From Neobacillus sp. PS3-34 (GTDB taxonomy: Bacteria > Bacillota > Bacilli > Bacillales > Cytobacillaceae), in NCBI RefSeq assembly GCF_030915465.1, contig NZ_CP133267.1, positions 620,001 through 684,000 of the forward strand: a DNA stretch of 64,000 nt, in the 5' to 3' direction. The position numbers and the translations under genes are program-made. The notes under the pieces are model-generated. The model was not told where the DNA came from. It searched no databases and saw nothing but the letters and a program-made list of their open reading frames with translations. This document shows, in pieces, positions 47,198-57,870 of this stretch. The stretch's first letter is position 1; each line of letters starts with the position of its first letter.

Positions 47198-50100
47198 TTA
47201 GTTGGATATAGTTTGAAGTTTCTTCTCCTTATCCGCTTGTTTTGTCATTAATTGATGATATTGTTCAGGTGTAATAACCCGCCGCGACTCCCAAAGGCAT
47301 CCTTTAAGCTGAAGCCGGTCCATAATGTCACGGTATACCCTTTTCGTTGTTGACCCCGTATTATCCATATTTGGAAGTTCAACATCATAATCATAGAACA
47401 TGTCTTTTGCCCCTAAAACAACTAACAATTCCTTCGCACGTGAGAAGGCAACATTTATTCGCTCAAAGGCAGCAACAAATGAGTTTTGGGATTTTTTCCT
47501 TACGTTTTTATTACGGACAAGACTAACAAGAATAATTGACTTTTCTTTCCCTTGGAATTTATCAACCGTATTTATATCTACGTTAATCGATTCAAATTTA
47601 ATGTTTCTTATACGCCTTCTAATTTCACCAACTTGTTTACCATAAAAGCTGATAACCCCAACATCCTTTTTGCCTTTAACACCTGCTTTTGTATACTGCT
47701 CATCAATTTTCTTTAACGTTTCCGCTATTAATATACTTTCAAGTGTATTAATTTTCGATGTCCCCATCTGCTCTTCGAAATTTTGTTCACCAAAAGGATT
47801 TTTAGATGTATCAATCCAAATGGCATGACGGTCTGGAGTGATAAACTCTAAGCCTTCAGGAGATGTTATCGTCAGACCATGATTTCGAACCTCATCAGGG
47901 TTTGTTATACCGCACTTCAATCTATTTTCATAAAATTGGTTAATAACATCCATGATGTCCGGATGCATACGGTATTGGGTTAATAAAGCCTCTTTAATCG
48001 TTGGATCAGCTTGTTCAAAATAATCTTTAAAAAGGGAAGCCGTTACCATGGATTTAAAACGGTCAAAATTCTCTACATTCAGTAATTTGTCATCAAATGT
48101 TTGTTCTTCCGGCGGTAATTCATCTTGTTCCTCTTTTAACTGTTTAATTAGTTCTTCATAGGATGATTCTTGTTCTTTGAAGATTGGCGGCAACTGACGA
48201 TGGTCTCCTACCAGGATTGTCTTCTTAGCACGAATCATTGGCATTAATAGCTCTGGCGGAGTTGCCTTACTAACCTCATCAATAATGGCGATATCAAAGA
48301 TTGTATGATTATTTTCCTCAAGAACACGTGCATTTTCGGTACAAGTAACACCCACAACATTACATGCATCTAAATAAATTTCTAAATAATATTCATAATC
48401 ATTTTTTGCGGTTTTTTCGTTTTCAAGCATCGAAGTCCATTCTTCAAAAAGGGGTTTCCAATCATCCTCAAATTTCTTGTCTGCTTGTGAAATGTTGTTT
48501 AATGCACTAATAATGGCATTAGCTGCATCAACTGCCTCTTCATCAGAAAAATCATCATCCGAATGTTTTCTCATATCGTTGTATAGGGAAGACAACAATT
48601 TTTGTTTCTCATTGTATCTTTCGTATAGACCCTTGAGTTCTAATTGATGACGTGACAATTCCGCTTGTAACTTCTTGTATTTTGACTCATCAACTGCTGC
48701 TTCAGAGATGGATTTATAATACTTGTCCATTTCACTAAATAATGGCTGCATTGATTCATTTATGATTTGTTCCAGCTTGATTATATCTTGGTATATATAC
48801 AGCAGCTCTTCCGATAGTTCAGTTTTATCAGCTTCCAATTTACTTTTTAAAATGTCGCTATATTTCTCCCCATTTATCATGCCGTTGAAAATGGTTGAAT
48901 ACCCTTCATCTAAAACGGCTGTACGATTGTTTTTAAGCTCCTTTATTTCATTTCGAATCTTTCTCCATATCGTAAATTTTGAAGCATCCTCTTCCATCTC
49001 AACTTCAATTTCTTTGATTTTCTGTTCCAGTTCCTGAATTTCATACATGGTACTAACATCTAGCCCACCAGAAGCTTGTCTAAAGGACAGAATGTCCTGT
49101 TCTAACTTGGGAAGAAATTTCTTTAAGTTGCCCCATTTATTCCAGAATAATTTAAACGCTTTCGTTTTTTCGCTGTCTGACAGTCTATCGTCATTTTTTA
49201 ACCAAAATTCATCTAAAATAATATGGTGCTTTTCAAGTGTCTTAGCAGGCTCTAAGAAATTTTGGAAAATGAAATTCAGTAAATACGCCGGAATATTAAA
49301 ATTTGTTTCATTCGAATGATTTATGTAATCCTTAAGCTTAATAATATTTTCCTTAGTCTCCATATTTACTCTGGCTTGTTCACGGATTTTATTGATATAT
49401 TGCTCTTCCTGCTTTAATTGGAAGTTTGTCTGTTGGACCAGCTGCTGAAACTGGAGTATCGTATCCGCATATCGACTAAGGTCAGCCTTTACAAACTTAG
49501 TATCATCCATTAAATGTTGTAATTCTTCTAGTTTGTGATCCCGATCCGTCCATCGTTTAATAAACTTTTCTCGAATACCACTAGAAATAGAGGAGTAGAA
49601 CCACTTTAAGACTTGCTTCTCAGAGAATTGCTTTCCTTCTTCTGAAAGCTTCCGTTCTTTCCCTAGTCTAATCGCTCGAATTTCTGGACTATTAGCTAAT
49701 CTTTCAAAAACATTATCAACGGCTAAATTAGCCTGTGAGGCAAGAATTACCTTTTTGCCCTGTTTGGTAAATTGATAAATGGCCTCAGCAATAACGGTTG
49801 TCTTCCCCGTCCCTGGTGGCCTTGAAGCAGAAATACATCAGGTGAATTGATCATTTTTTCTACAGCTAACTGTTGATCTTGATTCAAGTCATCCCTATTT
49901 AATTTTTCAATAGGTTGAGACAATTTCGTCTTATTTGCTTTCGAAATATCAAATAACCATGAAGAGAGAAAAGGTGCATACCCGGACTCAAGCTGAAGAT
50001 GGTCCAGAACTTGCTTTTGCCGTCTGATGAGGGCAAACTCTCCGGCAGATGATTCAGATAGGAAGCCGTTTTTCGGATATTCATTTAATATTTCACCATA

Positions 50101-51042
50101 TAGAAAATAAACATCTTCTCCATTAGCATTAATTACATCGTTTTGGTCTTCATCAGTAAGTTTAAAGACTACTTTTGCCAGCACTGGTGATTCCCATCCG
50201 CAATTTAAATCCTCTAACATATCCTGAATCTTAAAATAAGAACTGTTTTTAACTTCAATGATTTCTTTAATATCCACGAAATCGCCTATATCAGTTCCTC
50301 TTATGAATTTACTTTCATTGAGCCGAAATTCCCACTCATGCTTTGAATATTCAATAGGGTAGGCCATTATGTGTCCTCGTCTTAGAAACCTTCTGTATCT
50401 GCCCACCTGTCCACGGTTTTCAAATATTGCGCGAAAGATTAGATTCCCATCCTCAATATCAACATCTAAATACTTAACGCCGTCTTGTTTATTACGGACA
50501 ATTTGTTTATTCCATTCTAAATACTCATTCCATAGCTTAAGTTTACTTGATGTTTCTTTAGAAATTTCAGGAAGGGATACTATGAATTCTGTAGTAAATA
50601 CATTATTTTCTCTTTGGATCTGGTAAACATTTTTTTGCTCTGAAAAGGTGCGGACTACTATTTCCTGCTCAAAATCACGTTGTTCAGAATCACTGATTTC
50701 CGTTACACGATCAATGATCAACACCGGATTAACAGGCGGAGAAAAATGTCCACGAATGGCAATAGAAAGACCTTTTGGAAAAACACTTTCCAAAAGTGGA
50801 CCATCTATTTTAGGACGAATGGTCAGATCTAAATATTGATCTTTCAATGAAGTGTTTGATACATAGAAGGACCTAGTAAATCCTTCAGGGAAAACCTTTT
50901 TAAGTAAATAGGATATATAATCCTCCCCATCAATATAATCTTTAAAAAAGTCAGGATAGGAATCTTTCATTTTAATAAGGGCTCTTTTAAGATTGCCTTC
51001 ATTTTTCCTAAAATCCAAGTACATGTTTTTAACTTCTATCAT
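47198..51042 (-). CDS. Upf1/DNA2-type SF1 helicase with long coiled-coil insertion, one frameshift
   Basis: The joined protein is 1281 residues. Residues 1-390 form an accessory N-terminal region. Walker A FLLQGPPGTGKT lies at about 405, motif II as IAIIDEVSKATP at about 917, GDHRQLPPI at 949, motif V VDKFQGKEKSIILVSLVR at about 1160 and motif VI AFSRAKELLVVLGA at about 1204. About 400 residues of coiled coil sit between Walker A and motif II, where other Upf1-like helicases have a short stalk. The raw frame breaks in Walker A at the GGCC at 49818-49821, and one G restores QGPPGTGKTT. I start at the ATG at 51042 with AGGGG seven bases upstream. It is the first gene of the operon. Confidence 0.85.
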
Positions 51043-51089
51043 TTTCGCACCCCTTACGTTTTCTCCCAATGTATATCAATATTGGACTT

Positions 51090-51118
51090 TATTTACATAT
51101 AGAAGTTTTTTACATCAA
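51090..51118 (-). promoter_or_regulatory. Candidate promoter of the helicase operon
   Basis: On the minus strand TTGATG (51113-51118) and TAAATA (51090-51095) are 17 bp apart, 48 bp before the start codon. The remaining part of 51043-51317 shows no gene. Confidence 0.45.
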
Positions 51119-51317
51119 ATGAAATAGGAGAACTAATACATTCTTCATAAAAATACGGATCGATGTAATATTAAAATAGTACTACAATAACAGTAAATTC
51201 GCTGTCGTTTTTTGTCGTAAAAAAGATAAGATCCTCTCAAAAGGGATAAAAATCCATTGACCAATTTAAAAAAGCCCTATCCTTATTAGAATGAGCTCTT
51301 AACAAAACACTATAAAG

Positions 51318-52424
51318 TTATAAATTTGAATATGCTTTGGCCGCCATCAAGTTACGGAAATATGAACCAATTTCTTTCTTATCTTTATTAAAGAGTATAT
51401 TAATTGCATTAAAATATCGTTTCTCTTCTTCCCCTGAATAAGAAAATCCAATTAACGTCCCATAAATATCTGCATCACTAGTTTTCCCAAATGATGTTAA
51501 AAGTGTAAAAAACTTTTGATGAGCATGCTTGTTTAGTTTAGTACCAACAGGGTCGTTAAAAATTTTGCTAGATTTGGCTTTTTTAGCTGCACTTTCTTCT
51601 TTAACGTTTCTTTCTACAGGAGCTTGATTGACTGGGCCGACATCCTTGAAGTCTATTTTCACGGCATGAATTTCAGTCTCCTCTCTGTTTAATACTTTAA
51701 TTTTATTTACCTCTTTTAAATAAGAAATTAAATTCAATACTTGCCTGTCTTTCTCGATACGCTCCTTGGATTTTACAATCTCTTTCAACCCTGTTAGCAA
51801 ACTACTAACTAGTTTTTTCTTCCTTTCGTCATTTAGATGACCCGTGTTAGAGCGATTACTTATCGGTTTAATTATACCTGTACTAGATACCCTAACTGAA
51901 ACCTGATCTACTTCTGTTCTGGTACCTGCCTGGGAGTTTGAACTAGTTTTTGCCGGTATACTTGAAGTTGACCTTGTACTTGCCATAGTATTAATCACCG
52001 AAGGTGTTCTTGAACTTGCCGTTGTACTACTTGGGGATGTGCTTATTAATTTTCCTATACTGGTATTAGAATTTGATCTCGGGGTTGTATATGTCCCCGT
52101 AATTGTACTTGTACCTCTATTTACACTGGATCTTATACTTTCGATTGTACTTGTACCTGTATTTACACTTGACCTTGTTCTAGTACTTACATTTGTATTT
52201 GTATTTGTATTTTTACTCACGCTTGTATTTGCAGTTGTACCTGTATTTGGTTTGATGTCTATTACATTTGGTCTTGAGCCAATACTTGCATTTGTACTTT
52301 CCCTACTTACTGTGTTTATATTTGTTCTTGTGCCTGTACTGGTATTTGAACTAGAGTTAGAACTTGAACTGGAACCGCTGAAGAAAAACCATATAATAAT
52401 TATGATAATAATAAAAATAATCAT
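51318..52424 (-). CDS. Membrane-anchored Ser/Thr/Asn-rich protein with helical C-terminal domain
   Basis: Not recognised. A strongly hydrophobic start (IIFIIIIIIIWFFF) serves as membrane anchor. Residues 17-200 are low-complexity Ser, Thr and Asn with scattered Arg and Val, like a stalk or linker. The last 165 residues are charged and helical (DERKKKLVSSLLTGLKEIVKSKERI, and SFGKTSDADIYGTLIGFSYSGEEE). AAAGGA precedes the ATG. It is upstream of the helicase operon on the same strand with a 275-bp gap. The orientation of the stalk, inside or outside, cannot be fixed. It may be a surface or sensing component, but this is speculation. Confidence 0.6.
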   Translation of the reverse strand: MIIFIIIIIIIWFFFSGSSSSSNSSSNTSTGTRTNINTVSRESTNASIGSRPNVIDIKPNTGTTANTSVSKNTNTNTNVSTRTRSSVNTGTSTIESIRSSVNRGTSTITGTYTTPRSNSNTSIGKLISTSPSSTTASSRTPSVINTMASTRSTSSIPAKTSSNSQAGTRTEVDQVSVRVSSTGIIKPISNRSNTGHLNDERKKKLVSSLLTGLKEIVKSKERIEKDRQVLNLISYLKEVNKIKVLNREETEIHAVKIDFKDVGPVNQAPVERNVKEESAAKKAKSSKIFNDPVGTKLNKHAHQKFFTLLTSFGKTSDADIYGTLIGFSYSGEEEKRYFNAINILFNKDKKEIGSYFRNLMAAKAYSNL

Positions 52425-52540
52425 TTCTGTTCCTTTCTTATTAATAAAAAATTTTAACTCCCCATACTTTCTTTACTATTTACACAATTCAATTTTAACA
52501 GATAAATTAATTTCTGAAACCTAGAATATTGAACTAATGA

Positions 52541-53080
52541 CCGCCACTTGGATTAATAGATGTTCTCCGGGCAAATTGAACAATTTGATTTGCAATGTTT
52601 TTATCAATTGCCGGTCATGCATATATAACTTGGAATCGTGCTTTTGAAATAAGATCCTCAATTGTTTTATTATCCAATCTCTCAAAACATTCAATTTCCC
52701 CTCTTTTCACATCCCCGTTTGGCTGTTCCTAATTTCTCATTTTTATATCTTTTAATTAAGAATACTAACTTTATCATATTTTTCCAATATGATTTTTTAT
52801 TAAAAGGGATTTCATCTCTAATGAGTATATCTAGAAGAGTATTTGGCTAGTGGCATATGGTATTTTTTAATTCTAAATCTGCTATACTAAATTTGTAATA
52901 TTTAACATTATTACAAATCAACCGAAAACGATAATAATCGCTATATTATATAGTGGTGGGGTAACAATACGAGAAGTTTTAAAAAAACTTTTTAAGCCTC
53001 TGAAACCTTATAATACTGCGTCGGATCTGCTACTCCCCCTTTGAGATGGTCATTTTTGGGTTAATTTGAAATAATCCTTA
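52541..53080 (-). pseudogene. Decayed second copy of the PLD-like gene start and its upstream region
   Basis: About 540 bp match 57475-58032 with many substitutions. The copy keeps the first 50-odd codons (ECFERLDNKTIEDLISKARF, PAIDKNIANQIVQFARR) with an in-frame TGA where the intact copy has Gly (YAG), and stops abruptly at 52541. It also contains the upstream intergenic part and a degenerate version of the small membrane ORF (GGVADPTQYYK). No ATG is left at the start. It is therefore a relic of a tandem duplication, not a gene. The rest of 52425-53383 shows only the GIY-YIG gene promoter. Confidence 0.8.
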
Positions 53081-53383
53081 ATTCAATAGGTTTTTAAACA
53101 AAGTATTCCAGCTTTTAACAGTACAAACCCGTTACAATAGTTCACAACTTACGCTGCTCAATTCTGCCACATGAGCAGCACAAACTATGTTAGAGCCCAA
53201 AAAAACCGTAGCAAAAGTAATATCGTATTTCCTCATAAAGTTTATTTTGTTTTATAAAAAAAACTATCTTTAAAGCATTTCAAAAATTTTATTTTAAATG
53301 GATATTTCATCATTATATAATTAATAGTAAATTAAGGTGATCCCGTCGTCTTTATGGACAGCAATCTAAGGAGGTGAATAACT

Positions 53384-54295
53384 ATGCCAATACGCAGCAA
53401 AAGTATAAATTTATACTTGATGGATGGCACTCCAAACGGACGTATCAAATGTACTCTTGCCAACTGGACAGGAGTAGCTTACAAAATTCCCCGCACAGAC
53501 CTAGATAAATGTAAAGGACGAAACGATTTATCACAGAGCGGTGTATATTTTCTTTTTGGTACGTCTGATGAAACTGGAGGAAATGTCGTCTATATCGGTC
53601 AGGCTGGGGTGAGAAAAAATGGAGAAGGAATTCTTTACCGCCTACATGAACATAAACGCAATCCAGATAAAGATTATTGGACAGAAGCAGTAGCTTTTAC
53701 AACCTCAAATAACTTTTTCGGTCCTACTGAAATAAGTTATCTTGAGAACCGTTTCTGTGCCATGGCTATGGATGCTAGGCGATACATTGTCAAGAACGGA
53801 AATGACCCAACATCAGGAAACATAACGGAGGAAAAAGAAAGTGAACTTGAGGAATTCATCGATTATGCGAAACTCGTTATGGGTACACTCGGGCATAAAA
53901 TTTTTGAAAAACTAACTGTGATAAAAAATCAAAGCGAAATTCTAAATACCTTTAGCAATGATGAGTTGTTACTGTACTTGAAGCGTAAGAGTAGAAAAAG
54001 TGGAATCACTATTGACGCTAAATGCAAACAAACAACCGAAGGATTCGTAGTGCTCACAGGCAGCCACATTGAAACTATCGATTCTGATAGCATACCACCA
54101 GGAATCAAAGAAAGCCGTCAAAAAGCACAAATCGATGAAAACGGAATATTGCAGGAAGATGTTCTTTTCCGCAGTCCCTCATATGCAGCTGCATTTGTTG
54201 TTGGTGGTCATGCAAACGGTTTAACTGAATGGAAAACTAAAGATGGAAAAACATTAAAAGAGATAGAGCATGATGATGAAATCAAAGGAATATAG
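53384..54295 (+). CDS. GIY-YIG nuclease family protein with C-terminal DUF4357
   Basis: A 303-residue protein. The GIY-YIG core is seen as SGVYFLFG (about residue 53) and VVYIGQAG (about 68), followed by ILYRLHEHKRN with the conserved Arg, and a Glu in PTEISYLENRF. The C-terminal DUF4357 module contains FRSPSYAAAFVVGGHANG and TEWKTKDGKTLKEI. This two-part architecture is common in restriction and mobile-element neighbourhoods, where such nucleases cut foreign DNA. Catalysis here is inferred. AAGGAGGTG lies seven bases before the ATG. It is the only plus-strand gene in this part apart from 58452 and is followed by its own terminator. Confidence 0.88.
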   Translation: MPIRSKSINLYLMDGTPNGRIKCTLANWTGVAYKIPRTDLDKCKGRNDLSQSGVYFLFGTSDETGGNVVYIGQAGVRKNGEGILYRLHEHKRNPDKDYWTEAVAFTTSNNFFGPTEISYLENRFCAMAMDARRYIVKNGNDPTSGNITEEKESELEEFIDYAKLVMGTLGHKIFEKLTVIKNQSEILNTFSNDELLLYLKRKSRKSGITIDAKCKQTTEGFVVLTGSHIETIDSDSIPPGIKESRQKAQIDENGILQEDVLFRSPSYAAAFVVGGHANGLTEWKTKDGKTLKEIEHDDEIKGI

Positions 54296-54302
54296 TAAAA
54301 AC

Positions 54303-54342
54303 AACCCTTGAAAATGCTATCAATTAGCCATTTCCAAGGGTC
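54303..54342 (+). terminator. Terminator of the GIY-YIG gene
   Basis: CCCTTGAAAATG pairs with CATTTCCAAGGG with one mismatch, and a TCTTCTTCTTTTATTTT tail follows. The stretch from here to the insertion sequence at 54631 holds nothing else. Confidence 0.7.
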
Positions 54343-54630
54343 TTCTTCTTTTATTTTCTCTCCAGAGTACGACTGACCCAACATGTGCGGAAAGTATGTG
54401 GAAACACATGGGGTGCTGGTAAGATTTTATCGCATTAAATATGTTAATTGTTAAATTCCTTTTAATCTTTAATTTTTAGAAATTCTATCAATCAATATTC
54501 CAAATTAATCCAAGCTATTCCTAACGGTGGAAACATAAAGCCAATACATTTTATAAAGGTTCAAAAAATAATCAGTATTTATTTACATTTTTATTAATTA
54601 ACGAAAATGCGCTAAAAATATATATATTAT

Positions 54631-56170
54631 CACTAGCGTTGCACTAAAATTAGTGAAAAAAGTCAATAGGGGAAAAAGTTCCAATTACTGTCGATTTCTG
54701 ATAAAACTTAATATTCAGTTAACTCAAAACGAGGAAAAAAAAAATGGATAATGTGCCATCTAGTGAAGGTGTCTTTTATCCATTTTTTTACATAATCAAA
54801 ATTAAAATGTATAGATATCTAATTCCCCTCGTTCAACTTGTTCCATCGTTTCTTGAAATATTCGTTCGTGTTCGTTTCTTTTTCTTCCCTTTGTTGTTCT
54901 TTCCGGAGGTGTGAATATTTCTTTCAAGAAGCAGGAATAGCTTTTTAAACTGTAAGAAACTATATACTTTTTTAGGCTCAGTAAGGAGGCCATATATTTT
55001 AAGTTTCTTTTCATCAATAGTGTTAAGCAGAAGGCAATCATAGCCAGATAGATTTGATTATGTACGGCATTCTCACTTTTCCCATAAATCTTTTTCAGAA
55101 CCGTATGCTGTTTCATCCATTTAAAAAACAATTCAATTTTCCAACGGTTTCGGTATAGGGTACTTACTTCCACTGCGGTAAGTTTGGCGTCATTCACAAT
55201 AATTTCAATTCGCTTTCCCTCACTGTCGATCGTCTAGATTAAACGTAGGGGGTGTTTCATTTTCCCTAAAAAGACTACCGCTTCTCGCTGAATCGGAGAA
55301 TTTTTGGGAACAGGAACCTCCTCTACCACCTTTATGACGGTATTCTCTTTAATTCGCGTGACAAAACGGATTCCTTTCACACAGTAGTCTTCAAATTTTT
55401 TAAAATCGAAATAACCACGGTCAAACACATGCAGCGCACCGATTTCATTGACCATAAGAGAATCAAGTTGTGAAAGGTCAGATGGTCGTGCTGGCGTAAT
55501 CATGATTTTATCGGGATATGTTTCCCCATCATGATAGACCACTCGTGTATGCATCTTGATGCCTGATGTATAGCTGTTTTTAGGAGCCCACGGGTACTGG
55601 TTGAGGCAAAGAGTAAGAGTCGATGAATCAATGAGATGAAGCTTATCCAGCATCTTATTTGCTTCTTTTGAACCAAAGGTTTGACGAATCTTTTGAATAA
55701 GATGGTTTAGGGCTGCCTGCAAAATGGCAGGTGGAATGTCCCTCAGTTTCCTCGATAATTGTGAGGTACTGATTGTTTTTAAATCCAACTCTTTTTGTAA
55801 AGAGGGATTATGCCTAAGTTCAAAACTTATATTAGTCAGACTGGAAGTCTGTTGAATTTGCGCGTAAATAAAAAGCTTCACAAATGTTAAAGTATCCAGC
55901 TTTTTTACATATTTATCTAGACCTAGATGAGCTGGCCATTTTAGATAATATATCTCCATCCATTGGATGAAGGTATTTCTTAAATACGGTTTTTGTGCTA
56001 TTCTTGTCCATGGGATCTCCTTATAATTAGGATTTGGACAGGACTTAAACCTTCCATCTAATTATAAGGATTTTTTTATGTCCAAAGAAGACTATGATAT
56101 CCCTAAAATGGAAAATGATTGATAATATTTTTTCTTGACGATTCCAATTTAATTTAATGCAACGCTAGTG
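54631..56170. mobile_element. IS4-family insertion sequence, 1.54 kb
   Basis: The ends are inverted: CACTAGCGTTGCACTAAAATT at the left and its near reverse complement at the right (AATTTAATGCAACGCTAGTG). The pairing extends outward over TTAT/ATAA, so the exact border and target duplication are unclear in this AT-rich target. A single transposase gene on the minus strand fills the element, followed by an internal hairpin (AAATGGATA and TATCCATTT near 54740-54789). Confidence 0.85.
54802..55959 (-). pseudogene. IS4-family transposase interrupted by an in-frame TAG
   Basis: The protein is 385 codons long. The first part contains the N-terminal domain and the DDE residues in LHLIDSSTLTL and ALHVFDRGYFDF. 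The second contains the IS4 signature YRNRWKIELFFKWMK with the catalytic Glu in the Y-x2-R-x3-E-x6-K pattern. Both parts are in the same frame, separated only by a TAG at 55234 in the sequence RLI-TIDSEGK, where Gln (CAG) is the likely ancestral codon. There is no GGCC here. Unless the TAG is suppressed, the element is inactive by itself. Confidence 0.85.
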
Positions 56171-56236
56171 ATAATTAATTATTTTATGTACCTCTTTAGC
56201 AACTTCATAAGCATTTTTATTAGCAGTTAGCAGCAT
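56170..56236 (-). pseudogene. Start of a small gene cut off by the insertion sequence
   Basis: An ATG at 56236 behind GGGAGGAATA opens a frame (MLLTANKNAYEVAKEVHKII) that runs straight into the right end of the IS. No continuation is found on the left side of the element. It is short, so the reading is tentative. Confidence 0.3.
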
Positions 56237-56390
56237 TGAATATTCCTCCCTGTTTTCTTCTCCGTACTTTTTAATATTTCGGATTTTACTATTTATGCAC
56301 TAGATATTTTTTTATTGCTGCTTCACCTATGAAAGTAAAAAAAAATGGCTAATTATGGCCTTTAAAAGGTAAGGTAGTTTCTAATGGTCT

Positions 56391-57629
56391 CTAAAAGTAA
56401 AACTCTTCTTGCTTCTGAATTTCATCTGGCCACTTTATATACTCATCTTTAAAAGCTTTTTTTAACTCATGAAGGAATTGTTCGTCCTTTAAAATTTCTT
56501 CTGTAACGCCTTTATAGACACTATGAAACTCAACACGCTTGATAATTTGTTCAGATCCCGGAAATTCTTTTTCAAGTAGCCAAGCAATATACCTTTTTAC
56601 TTCCGAATCCTCTAAAGGTATATTATTTTCTTGCCTTAATTGTTCAGGTGGATTTTGCATTAATACTGGAGCAAAGTAATTTATTAGTTCATTTTTGGTT
56701 CTTTGAATCTGTTGATCTATTTGTTTTCCCAAATCCTGTTTGTACTGTTCAATCTTGCTTGTAATGGACTGGATGTCCTTCTCAAACTCCTCCTGTTGCT
56801 TTACAAGCAAAACTCTACCATACTTTTTTGAAAGACCTTGAGTGTACTTTGTTCTTAATTCTTCTACTTGATCTTTTAATGGTTTTGTGAATTCTGAAAA
56901 GTCTTTATTAAATAATTGATAAGTGGCCTTCATTTTTTCTTCAAATTCTTTTTTCTTTGTTACATTTAACAAATCACTTGGAATTTTAATGGTTGTTTGC
57001 TCTAAGCGAGCTCCCTTAAATGTAATTTCAACAAACTTGATTAAGTTTCTGTAATCAGAAAGTAAACGATGAAATTCAAAATCGGGCGCCGGCTTCTCTT
57101 TTAAATCTTTTTTTAATTGGTCAATTTTTTGTTTGCTTATTGATTCTTCCGCTGCAACAGCTGCTTCTAGCATACTATCATCTTCCTCAGTAAGTAACAT
57201 GCTTATTTGCCCTTGCCCAATCGGCACTATAGCATACCCAGATAGAACACTATTCTGTAATTTTTGAAATACTGAGTTTTTTTGTTGGCTATTTATGCTT
57301 TCATATATAATTTTAGATTTAGGAGTAAATATCCACCCATTATCGTCAATTATTAATATACCAATTCTTAATCCTGGCTCATCTTTAATCCTTATATTGT
57401 CTTTTTCCAAAATATCGAGTGCCGCAGGCTCTCCATATCCCTCTCTGTAAACTTCTGCATCTAAATCTAATATGGCTGCCACTTGATTAATAGATGTTCT
57501 CCGGGCAAATTGAACAATATGATTGGCAATGTTTTTATCAATTGCTGGTCCTGCATATATAACTTGGAATTGTGCTTTTGAAATAAGACCCACAATTGTT
57601 TCATTACCCAATCTCTCAAAACAATCCAT
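56391..57629 (-). CDS. PLD-like N-terminal domain plus coiled coil, 412 residues
   Basis: Residues 1-140 resemble a phospholipase D-like fold (AQFQVIYAGPAIDKNIANHI, VAAILDLDAEVYREGYGEP, LRIGILIIDDNGWIFTPKS), but I see no HxKxxxxD catalytic motif, so it may bind and not cut. Residues 170-330 are coiled coil (EEFEKDIQSITSKIEQYKQDL), followed by a C-terminal helical domain with KRYIAWLLEKEFPG. There is no signal peptide. I prefer the ATG at 57629 over a GTG at 57647. A decayed duplicate of its start and upstream region lies at 52541-53080. The pair suggests repeated gain and loss in a defence-type region. The function is unknown. Confidence 0.6.
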   Translation of the reverse strand: MDCFERLGNETIVGLISKAQFQVIYAGPAIDKNIANHIVQFARRTSINQVAAILDLDAEVYREGYGEPAALDILEKDNIRIKDEPGLRIGILIIDDNGWIFTPKSKIIYESINSQQKNSVFQKLQNSVLSGYAIVPIGQGQISMLLTEEDDSMLEAAVAAEESISKQKIDQLKKDLKEKPAPDFEFHRLLSDYRNLIKFVEITFKGARLEQTTIKIPSDLLNVTKKKEFEEKMKATYQLFNKDFSEFTKPLKDQVEELRTKYTQGLSKKYGRVLLVKQQEEFEKDIQSITSKIEQYKQDLGKQIDQQIQRTKNELINYFAPVLMQNPPEQLRQENNIPLEDSEVKRYIAWLLEKEFPGSEQIIKRVEFHSVYKGVTEEILKDEQFLHELKKAFKDEYIKWPDEIQKQEEFYF

Positions 57630-57870
57630 ATAATCCACTCTTTTCACATCTCAGTATTTGCTGTTCCTAATTTTCCATTTTTTATCCCTTTTAATTAAGA
57701 ATACTAACTTTATCATATTTTTCCAATATTTTTTTAAATTCTTCTCCCTGAATAAAGAAAACCATCTGTATCTAGCTGTATTCATGAAAAGTTAAAGCTC
57801 AATTTTTTTAGCTTTATGTCTCTTATTAAATTCAAATTGCACGGCTGGTAATTATTAACACAACTACAAT

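Noticed and set aside
51900-52390. Possible CRISPR or tandem repeat array in the ACTTGTA-rich stretch
   Set aside because: There is no regular repeat-spacer period. The repetition comes from Ser/Thr/Asn codons in an open reading frame.
52039-52524. 161-residue plus-strand hydrophobic reading frame
   Set aside because: It is the mirror of the Ser/Thr/Asn-rich codons of the minus-strand gene; its Val/Leu/Phe richness is a by-product of that composition.
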